Part shown: one piece after another, positions 1 through 5,076 of the stretch
How positions within the stretch are numbered: the stretch's first letter is position 1
Layout: the number at the start of each line of letters is the position of its first letter
Source: an uncultured Gammaproteobacteria bacterium
Lineage (GTDB): Bacteria; Pseudomonadota; Gammaproteobacteria; Pseudomonadales; Azotimanducaceae
Assembly: GCA_913043075.1 (NCBI GenBank)
Contig: CAJWLI010000128.1
Location: 1 to 5,088, forward strand
Reading direction: 5' to 3'
DNA: 5,088 nt
Made by a program: the position numbers and the translations under genes
Notes under the pieces: generated by a model
The model's database searches: none
What the model was told of the DNA's origin: nothing
The model's input: the letters and a program-made list of their open reading frames with translations, nothing else

Positions 1-303
1 TACAATAAAGACACCGTTGTATTAATCGAGAATGGTCGAGATGATCATTTGGTTTCCGATGAAAGCAGAGTGAGATTTTGCAAAGAGATGGATGATGCGG
101 GCGTGCGTTGGATTTTTCACGATTACTCGGGAACTCCCCATGGGTTCGCTCTTCCGCCAACCTTAGGTCCGCCAGGCCATTTGCACAAATCTTCAGATCG
201 ATTATCGACCATAAGTATGTTGAGGCTTTTTAAAGAGATTTTTCCTGATTTTAAGCAGAATCGGGTTGAGTACAACGCATCGGGAAACTTTATACCGGAT
301 TAG
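1..303 (+). CDS. Dienelactone hydrolase family protein, C-terminal part (5' end outside window)
   Basis: The reading frame is open from base 1 to the TAG at 301-303 and gives the last 100 residues of an alpha/beta-hydrolase of the dienelactone hydrolase (DLH) family. Two parts of the Cys/Ser-Asp-His triad region are visible: the G-x-x-D segment at residues 12-15 of this fragment (Asp15 as the likely acid) and the G-T-P-H-G-F segment at 44-49 (His47 as the likely base). Between them, an E-M-x-x-A-G-V stretch is typical of the DLH fold. The nucleophile lies upstream of the window and cannot be checked. DLH enzymes are usually about 230-290 residues, so roughly 60% is missing. The stop is 16 nt before the monooxygenase start on the same strand, so the two are probably co-transcribed. 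A role in hydrolysing the monooxygenase's ester or lactone product is plausible but inferred. The TTG at 49 is an internal codon, not a start. Confidence 0.85.
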   Translation, partial: YNKDTVVLIENGRDDHLVSDESRVRFCKEMDDAGVRWIFHDYSGTPHGFALPPTLGPPGHLHKSSDRLSTISMLRLFKEIFPDFKQNRVEYNASGNFIPD

Positions 304-306
304 AAA

Positions 307-310
307 GAGG
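307..310 (+). promoter_or_regulatory. Ribosome-binding site deciding the monooxygenase start
   Basis: GAGG lies 9 nt before the ATG at 320, within the 16-nt gap after the hydrolase stop. It supports ATG 320 over the in-frame TTG at 266. That TTG lies inside the hydrolase coding region and would add 18 residues that do not resemble the start of HAPMO-type proteins. Confidence 0.7.
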
Positions 311-319
311 GCTAAAGAA

Positions 320-2248
320 ATGCAGATAACGGCAAGTGAAGAGCAAATAAAGAAGTCATTGATGGATCTTAATATCCCGACATTATTAATGGTCATGACT
401 CAGTATTCTGGAGATGATCGCTGGTTGGTCGATCGCTACCGCCCCAAACCAATCTATGTTCCTGAGGGAGAGATTTTTCCTGATGACAGCGGAGATTATG
501 ATCAGGCCATCGCCGATGAAATAAGAGCATCGGCTTTAGAGCTTATTCTCAAAATCAAAAACAATGAACTTCCTTTCCCGAGGGCGCCGTCGGCTGCTCG
601 GATGCGAAAAATGATGGAGTTTTCAGTCGGAGAACCACTTGAACAAGATTTTTGTGAAATGTTGCTCGAGGAAACGAATTTTATTGATCGAGACTTAGAT
701 TGGCTGGATGAGCTGGTTGAGTCTTCTAAGAAGAAGTTCTTAGATGAGTTGCATGTAGTAATCGTTGGCGCAGGTATGTCTGGAATTTGTACGGCGGCCA
801 AATTAAAACGAGCTGGGATTCGCTTTACCATACTAGAAAAAAACGATGCCGTTGGGGGTACCTGGTATGAGAATACGTATCCCGATTGTGGAGTTGATAC
901 GCCGAATCATTTTTATTCCTTCTCTTTTATGAGGAATCCGAATTGGTCTGGCTACTACTCCAAAAGAGATGAATTATACGAATATTTTGAGAAATGCACT
1001 GACCAGTTAGATATTCGAGACAACATCAAACTTCGAGCGGAAGTTACAGGAATGACGTTTAACGTAAAAAGACAGAGCTGGACAGTGGATTTTTCGCTTG
1101 AGGCCGGCAAGAAAGAGACTATAGAAGCGAATATCGTTGTCAGTGCGGTAGGCCAGCTGAATAGGCCAGTGATTCCGAAATTTGATGGACAAGAGATTTA
1201 TAATGGTGAATCCTTCCATTCGGCTCGTTGGCGACATGATGTTGAGATAAAAAATAAGAAGGTAGCGGTGATCGGAACAGGTTGTAGTTCAGTTCAATTG
1301 GTACCGAAAACTGCTGAAAAAGCTGACCACCTAACTGTATTTCAGCGCACTCCACATTGGATAACGCCGAGTCGAGATTACTATCGATCAGTTGAAACCG
1401 GTATAAAGTGGGCTTTGAACTATCTTCCTTGCTACGCAGAATGGCATAGGGCGCGAATGATTTTTGGTTTTATGGATAGAAATTGGAGTGCTGTTGTTGA
1501 GGACCCGAATTGGCAGCATAAGGATCGTTCGATGAATGAGCAGAACGATATGATTAGAGAATCTTTCACGTCATACATCAGCGCTCAACTTGGTGACCGA
1601 CAAGACTTATTGCCAAAGTGTGTTCCTGACTTTCCTGTCTACGGTAAACGTCCGGTAATTGACAATGATTGGTATAAAACCTTAGCAAGAGATGACGTTA
1701 GCTTGGTAGACAGCCCTATCAAAAGTTTTACAGAGAAAGGAATTCTTACAGAAGATGGAATCGAACATGAATTTGATGTAATTATTTATGCGACCGGATT
1801 TAATACGAATAGATTTTTGTGGCCAATGGATGTGAAAGGCATAGAAGGAAAAAATCTTGAGGAGCTGTGGGGAGAAACTCCGGAAGCCTATAAAGGAATT
1901 TTGGTGCCAGGTTATCCTAATCTTTTTTGCTTATACGGTCCGAATACGAATATCGTCCACGGCGGAAGCATTATCTATAATACGGAATGCCAAGTGCATT
2001 ACATGATGCAGTGCATTGCGCTTATGGCTGAAAAAGAGGCACAGGAGTTCGAGGTCAGTGCCGAGATAAATGATCAGTACAATAAAGAGGTTCAGGAATT
2101 AAGTCAGCAGCTTGCGTGGGGACACTCCGGAGTCCAGAGTTGGTATAAAAACTCTGAAGGAAGAGTTGTTAATAATTCCCCTTTTAGTAATCTCGAATAT
2201 TGGTCTAAGACACATGATATTGAACCTGACGCCTACGATTTATCTTGA
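320..2248 (+). CDS. Type I Baeyer-Villiger monooxygenase, 4-hydroxyacetophenone monooxygenase-like
   Basis: This 642-residue class B flavoprotein monooxygenase would use FAD, NADPH and O2 to turn a ketone into an ester or lactone in the cytoplasm. Residues 1 to about 140 form the N-terminal domain that marks HAPMO-type enzymes, including an I-P-T-L-L segment at residues 19-23. The FAD Rossmann motif GAGMSG is at 150-155, GGTW at 179-182, the BVMO fingerprint region at 294-305, the NADPH Rossmann motif GTGCSS at 319-324, and the ATGF motif at 491-494. Lys443-Arg444 in a G-K-R-P segment match the catalytically important Lys-Arg pair of HAPMO (Arg440 there). The C-terminus, with W-Y-K-N-S and E-x-W-S-K-T-H segments, and the length (HAPMO is 640) also agree. 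Odd points are Tyr294 and Arg305 at fingerprint positions usually Phe and Pro/Asp, and Asp189 where Gly or Met is usual. The family is clear; the substrate is not. The gene sits in a two-gene unit with the upstream hydrolase. Confidence 0.95.
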   Translation: MQITASEEQIKKSLMDLNIPTLLMVMTQYSGDDRWLVDRYRPKPIYVPEGEIFPDDSGDYDQAIADEIRASALELILKIKNNELPFPRAPSAARMRKMMEFSVGEPLEQDFCEMLLEETNFIDRDLDWLDELVESSKKKFLDELHVVIVGAGMSGICTAAKLKRAGIRFTILEKNDAVGGTWYENTYPDCGVDTPNHFYSFSFMRNPNWSGYYSKRDELYEYFEKCTDQLDIRDNIKLRAEVTGMTFNVKRQSWTVDFSLEAGKKETIEANIVVSAVGQLNRPVIPKFDGQEIYNGESFHSARWRHDVEIKNKKVAVIGTGCSSVQLVPKTAEKADHLTVFQRTPHWITPSRDYYRSVETGIKWALNYLPCYAEWHRARMIFGFMDRNWSAVVEDPNWQHKDRSMNEQNDMIRESFTSYISAQLGDRQDLLPKCVPDFPVYGKRPVIDNDWYKTLARDDVSLVDSPIKSFTEKGILTEDGIEHEFDVIIYATGFNTNRFLWPMDVKGIEGKNLEELWGETPEAYKGILVPGYPNLFCLYGPNTNIVHGGSIIYNTECQVHYMMQCIALMAEKEAQEFEVSAEINDQYNKEVQELSQQLAWGHSGVQSWYKNSEGRVVNNSPFSNLEYWSKTHDIEPDAYDLS

Positions 2249-2253
2249 TTGAT

Positions 2254-2865
2254 TTACTGCATATTGATAGCTAGATCAAAGGCGGGTCTACTCGATATGT
2301 TATCTACATATCGTTTGAGATTTGACATTTCTTCGGGAACGCAACCAAGTCTGTTGCTCATAAAGCAGGCATGGCCAAGCATAATATCTGCAGCTGAAAA
2401 GTTTCCAATTAAGTAGTCTCTGCCGCTAAGTTCTCTATTGACGGGTTCCAGGGCCCGGGTTAAGAGCTTTTTTGCTTGTGACAGTGCTGTTTCATCTCTG
2501 CGATCGGGGGAAAGGAGAACAGTTTGAACGACTATCGTGTTCACTGGCGGCATGACCATGCCCTCACAGTAATGAAACCATTGAAGGTATGCGGGAAAAG
2601 AGGGATCTCTTTTATCCGGCTTTAAGTCAGCTTTTTCGTGGCATTCAAGTATATATTCAACGATAGCGCCAGATTCCCATATTAGTTTCCCATCATCCTC
2701 AAGTACTGGCACGCGCCCAAGTGGGTGCCGTGCTCTATGCGTTTCAGATTTCAAGTCCTCTGGATGGAAGCGCATTTTGTTAACTTCGTAGGGAAGTCCT
2801 AGTTCTTCAAGTAGCCAAATGATTCTGCCTGCTCTTGAGTTTGGTGCGAAATGAACGATTAACAT
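2254..2865 (-). CDS. Glutathione S-transferase family protein
   Basis: This 203-residue protein has the usual length and two-domain plan of a bacterial cytosolic GST. The thioredoxin-like N-terminal domain spans about residues 1-75. It has an N-S-R-A-G-R segment at 9-14, where Ser10 or Arg11 could contact the glutathione thiol, the cis-proline Val52-Pro53 in a G-R-V-P-V-L context, and Glu64-Ser65, which normally bind the gamma-glutamyl group. The all-helical C-terminal domain has W-F-H-Y-C-E-G at 96-102 and the N-capping box Ser157-x-x-Asp160. The gene is the downstream member of a minus-strand pair: its ATG is 6 nt beyond the stop of the extended GST-like gene, so the two are very likely co-transcribed. 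The stop lies 5 nt from the convergent monooxygenase stop. The reaction is unknown; conjugation, dehalogenation, ether cleavage, isomerisation or peroxide reduction are all possible for this superfamily. Confidence 0.93.
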   Translation of the reverse strand: MLIVHFAPNSRAGRIIWLLEELGLPYEVNKMRFHPEDLKSETHRARHPLGRVPVLEDDGKLIWESGAIVEYILECHEKADLKPDKRDPSFPAYLQWFHYCEGMVMPPVNTIVVQTVLLSPDRRDETALSQAKKLLTRALEPVNRELSGRDYLIGNFSAADIMLGHACFMSNRLGCVPEEMSNLKRYVDNISSRPAFDLAINMQ

Positions 2866-2871
2866 GTGAAT

Positions 2872-3909
2872 TTATTCCTCTTGGTGTTTTTTGATTAATA
2901 AGTCGCATCCTGTCCCACTGAACATTTTAGAGATTTTTTGTCTTTCTGGCTGCTCTAATTTTGAGAATTCGATACGAAGCCAATTCAAGCATTTTGCTTG
3001 GTAGGGAAAAATTTCCTGCGTCCACGGCTTGCCGCGGACAAACGTTTCGACTTTTCTCCTCCCGCTATTTACTGCTTCCTCATTCTGGAGCATTACGGGC
3101 GTGTATGTCTCGCCAACTTCTTTGAGGAGGTTTTCCAGTCTCGACCCTAATTTCTCTATAGGCAGATCGCTATTTCCATTGACCTCCAGTCCAGATAGAT
3201 CCTCCATAGTGCTCACCCATGCATGGATCCGAGGAAATTTTTTAATAACAATTTCGCTTGGAGTTGGATCGAACTGAGCTAATTGCGTCAGTTGACCAAA
3301 GAATGCAAAGTCACACGATCTCGGGCCTGTTCCCAACAAAAACGGGTGAGATTGCAGTAAACTATCGAAGCAACTTAAAAATTTTATGAAGCTGTTTTCA
3401 ATGATTACTTTGGTAGTCTCGTTCGAACCAACTACGCCGAGTCTTGATATTTGCCTCTCTGAGAAAGCACTTTTTAGCTCAGTAGCGTTTTGATTGCTTT
3501 GGGAAATGCCGCCTTGATAAAAAGGCAATATTGAGCCAGCCATTTCTGCATCTTTGAGGTATGCCCAACGATAGTGGAACATCGCTTTGGTTAACCATTC
3601 ATCACCGTAATCTTCTAACAAATAATTCAAAAAAGCCGTTGTCGGATCTTCTGGAATTATGGATCGACCTGGGTACTCGATTTCAAGTTTTCTGATTATT
3701 GGGGTGCTGTCGATAAAAGGTTCGAGCTGACCTTGGCTATCCTCAAAATAGAGAATTGGAAACAGACTTACTTTTGGTTTCGGTAAATTATGTTTGCTTT
3801 GGTTAATTAGAAATTTAAAAGGAATCCGTCGATACCGCAGGACGGCAAGCATCTTTCTGGTATATGGTGAGGCGGGAACGCCTATTATTGTGAGCAATTC
3901 GGGAGTCAT
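2872..3909 (-). CDS. Extended glutathione S-transferase-like protein (345 aa)
   Basis: The N-terminal region (about residues 4-85) is a thioredoxin-like GST domain. It has S-P-Y-T-R-K at 14-19, with Ser14 or Tyr16 as possible thiol-contacting residues, Phe50-Pro51 at the cis-proline position, and Asp67-Ser68 at the gamma-glutamyl-binding position. A helical GST C-terminal domain follows, with F-L-L-G-T-G at 190-195 and D-F-A-F-F-G-Q-L at 200-207. About 80 further residues (roughly 265-345) lie beyond an ordinary GST, including a P-W-x-x-E-I-F-P-Y-Q-A-K-C-L-x-W-L segment at 295-311 and a G-T-G-C segment at 332-335. I recall similar tails in proteobacterial GST-like proteins of unassigned function. 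I chose ATG 3909 because GAAAGG precedes it, though only 3 nt away, and because the candidate promoter would put the transcript start just upstream. The in-frame TTG at 3924 would add five residues and has no visible ribosome-binding site. No reaction can be assigned. Confidence 0.88.
   Translation of the reverse strand: MTPELLTIIGVPASPYTRKMLAVLRYRRIPFKFLINQSKHNLPKPKVSLFPILYFEDSQGQLEPFIDSTPIIRKLEIEYPGRSIIPEDPTTAFLNYLLEDYGDEWLTKAMFHYRWAYLKDAEMAGSILPFYQGGISQSNQNATELKSAFSERQISRLGVVGSNETTKVIIENSFIKFLSCFDSLLQSHPFLLGTGPRSCDFAFFGQLTQLAQFDPTPSEIVIKKFPRIHAWVSTMEDLSGLEVNGNSDLPIEKLGSRLENLLKEVGETYTPVMLQNEEAVNSGRRKVETFVRGKPWTQEIFPYQAKCLNWLRIEFSKLEQPERQKISKMFSGTGCDLLIKKHQEE
2875..2880 (-). promoter_or_regulatory. 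Ribosome-binding site of the short GST, inside the upstream gene's last codons
   Basis: On the minus strand GAGGAA lies 9 nt before the GST ATG and also encodes the final Glu-Glu of the preceding GST-like protein, directly before its TAA. This arrangement points to co-transcription and perhaps translational coupling of the pair. Confidence 0.65.
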
Positions 3910-3935
3910 TAGCCTTTCTGTCAAATATTTTGAGG

Positions 3936-3964
3936 ACGATAGAAATTGCGCTCTTCTAAGTCAA
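3936..3964 (-). promoter_or_regulatory. Candidate sigma70-type promoter for the GST pair
   Basis: On the minus strand a TTGACT -35 box (3964-3959, 5 of 6 to consensus) is followed after exactly 17 nt by a TATCGT -10 box (3941-3936, 4 of 6). Transcription would start near 3929, about 20 nt before the ATG at 3909. That would leave almost no leader for the alternative TTG start at 3924, which supports the ATG. The GST pair could therefore be expressed independently of the upstream SDR gene. Confidence 0.45.
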
Positions 3965-3981
3965 GTTAAATCATTCGAACT

Positions 3982-4060
3982 GGCCTGATCTGTAAAGGGA
4001 GCAATTTTACGAGCTCAGGGCGACTAATTCGTAATAGATGTTTTCCAATTCCATCAGGCC
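3982..4060. repeat. Interrupted 8-bp inverted repeat in the SDR-GST spacer
   Basis: GGCCTGAT at 3982-3989 is the exact reverse complement of ATCAGGCC at 4053-4060, with 63 nt between them. The arms bracket most of the 161-nt spacer between the SDR stop and the extended GST start. A smaller 5-bp stem, GTAAA at 3992-3996 with TTTAC at 4006-4010, lies inside. Neither has a U-tract, so this is not a convincing terminator, and an 8-bp pair at this distance could arise by chance. I see no gene in the spacer. Confidence 0.25.
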
Positions 4061-4070
4061 TCTCTTCTTA

Positions 4071-4994
4071 CTATTCGTCGCCTGGGTTTTCTATCGGGTA
4101 ATGAACTCCTGGCACGCCGCTTTCTAGCGCTTGATACCAGTCTGGTCGAGGCTGAACTGATTCGTAAGGACTGGGAACCATTGGTAAATCTTTGTTCCAT
4201 TCATGGTGAATTGGCGGGATCTGGAAAGTCCCGTTGCCCGCATTGGTTCCGCCATCAACAAGAAGATCGACACCAGTTATATAACTTGCAAGGTCGGAAG
4301 CCAGAAACATTACTGCATTGGTCACCTCTTTCACCTCACCGATTCTTCGCATTGGTGTTCTGCTCGCAATCCACTTGTCGATACCCATGCCTTCCATGAA
4401 GGGTCTTGTCATCTCGGTTACGATAAATCCAGGAGAGACAGCATTCACTCGTACTCCCCTGTCTGCCCATTCAACACCCAACTGGTATGTTAGATTTAGG
4501 AGTCCGCCTTTTGCAGCAGTGTAGCCAATCACAACATTTTCATTTCCTCCGCTGGCCAGAATGCTGCAGATATTTACTATGGAGCCGGAGTTCCGTTTGA
4601 GCATATGACGCCCACACTCTCTTGCATAATAGAAGGCGCCCGCCAGATCAACGGCCAGAATATTGTTAAAGGTCTTCGAATCAAAACGTTCTGATGCAAC
4701 GCCTCGAGGGTCAGCAATCCCCGCGTTATTAATTAAGACGTCAATGTGCCCGAGTTCTTCGATTCCTTTTGTAACAACTTTATTGACATCGTTTTCAATA
4801 GAGACGTCGCCAGAGACCGCGACAACCTTGCTTCCCTCCCTCTCGCATGCTTCAGCAACCTTTTCCAGCTTTTCCTTACTTCTTGCGGTAATGACTAAAT
4901 CCGCGCCTGCTCGAGCAAAATCCTTTGCGAATTGCTCGCCTAAACCATAACTTGCTCCGGTGATCAGAACGTTTTTTCCTGAAAAATCAAACAT
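4071..4994 (-). CDS. Classical short-chain dehydrogenase/reductase (FabG-like) with C-terminal tail
   Basis: This 307-residue NAD(P)-dependent oxidoreductase has all the main classical SDR marks: the cofactor motif T-G-A-S-Y-G-L-G at 12-19, D-V at 63-64, N-N-A-G at 89-92, catalytic Ser144, Tyr158 and Lys162 in a Y-T-A-A-K context, and P-G at 188-189. The end of the second beta-strand reads T-A-R-S (36-39) with no acidic residue, which favours NADP(H). The core ends near residue 252 after V-D-G-G-T-N. A 55-residue tail rich in Pro, Trp and His follows and is longer than in ordinary FabG-like enzymes. Asp116 stands where the catalytic-tetrad Asn is usual. The ATG at 4994 has AGGG 6 nt upstream. 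The likely role is alcohol/ketone interconversion, possibly supplying a ketone to the nearby monooxygenase (inference). The annotation as SDR is secure; the substrate is unknown. Confidence 0.94.
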   Translation of the reverse strand: MFDFSGKNVLITGASYGLGEQFAKDFARAGADLVITARSKEKLEKVAEACEREGSKVVAVSGDVSIENDVNKVVTKGIEELGHIDVLINNAGIADPRGVASERFDSKTFNNILAVDLAGAFYYARECGRHMLKRNSGSIVNICSILASGGNENVVIGYTAAKGGLLNLTYQLGVEWADRGVRVNAVSPGFIVTEMTRPFMEGMGIDKWIASRTPMRRIGEVKEVTNAVMFLASDLASYITGVDLLVDGGTNAGNGTFQIPPIHHEWNKDLPMVPSPYESVQPRPDWYQALESGVPGVHYPIENPGDE

Positions 4995-5000
4995 GACAAA

Positions 5001-5004
5001 CCCT
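5001..5004 (-). promoter_or_regulatory. Ribosome-binding site of the SDR gene
   Basis: AGGG on the minus strand lies 6 nt before the ATG at 4994. With the palindrome and its TATAGT box just upstream, the SDR transcript would have a leader of only about 15-20 nt. Confidence 0.55.
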
Positions 5005-5014
5005 AATAAAACTA

Positions 5015-5026
5015 AAACTATAGTTT
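5015..5026. promoter_or_regulatory. Perfect 12-bp palindrome, candidate operator overlapping promoter elements
   Basis: AAACTATAGTTT is identical to its reverse complement and lies 20 nt upstream of the SDR start. Because it is symmetric, it offers a TATAGT -10-like box on each strand (5 of 6 to consensus): at 5022-5017 for the SDR and at 5019-5024 for a gene to the right. No strong -35 accompanies either box. On the plus strand ATGACA (4993-4998) is 20 nt away, which is longer than ideal. On the minus strand TTTCCA (5050-5045) pairs better with a TAAACT box at 5028-5023, 16 nt away. A dimeric repressor bound here would cover both start regions. The regulator is not in the window. Confidence 0.4.
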
Positions 5027-5076
5027 AAAGAGATTTGCGGTGAGTGGAAACTGGTGCATCATAGACCTTGAGCTTT

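Noticed and set aside
266..319. TTG-initiated N-terminal extension of the monooxygenase (660 residues)
   Set aside because: It overlaps the hydrolase coding end by 38 nt and the added residues do not resemble a HAPMO-type start. The ATG at 320 has a GAGG site 9 nt upstream and gives 642 residues, close to HAPMO's 640.
502..831. 109-residue minus-strand open frame inside the monooxygenase gene
   Set aside because: It lies wholly opposite the conserved FAD-domain coding region and shows no recognisable motif or ribosome-binding site. It is an antisense shadow.
2264..2279. TTGAT/ATCAA hairpin near the convergent stops as a terminator
   Set aside because: The stem is only 5 AT-rich base pairs with no U-tract on either strand, and it lies within the GST coding end.
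3910..3924. TTG start at 3924 for the extended GST-like protein
   Set aside because: There is no Shine-Dalgarno sequence before it, and it would lie only about 5 nt into a transcript from the candidate promoter. ATG 3909 is better supported, although its own spacing is short.
3029..3988. Plus-strand open frames at 3029-3277 and 3794-3988
   Set aside because: They are mirror frames of the extended GST-like gene and its leader, with no supporting domain or initiation signal.
4181..4950. Four plus-strand open frames opposite the SDR gene
   Set aside because: They overlap each other and the strongly conserved SDR frame, and their low-complexity, Ser- and Thr-rich translations are typical of antisense shadows.
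2254..4994. Direct orthology of the SDR-GST-GST set to LigD, LigE and LigF
   Set aside because: The SDR is FabG-like and does not resemble LigD in its motifs as I recall them. The GST lengths of 203 and 345 residues do not match LigE or LigF. Only the combination of enzyme classes is similar.
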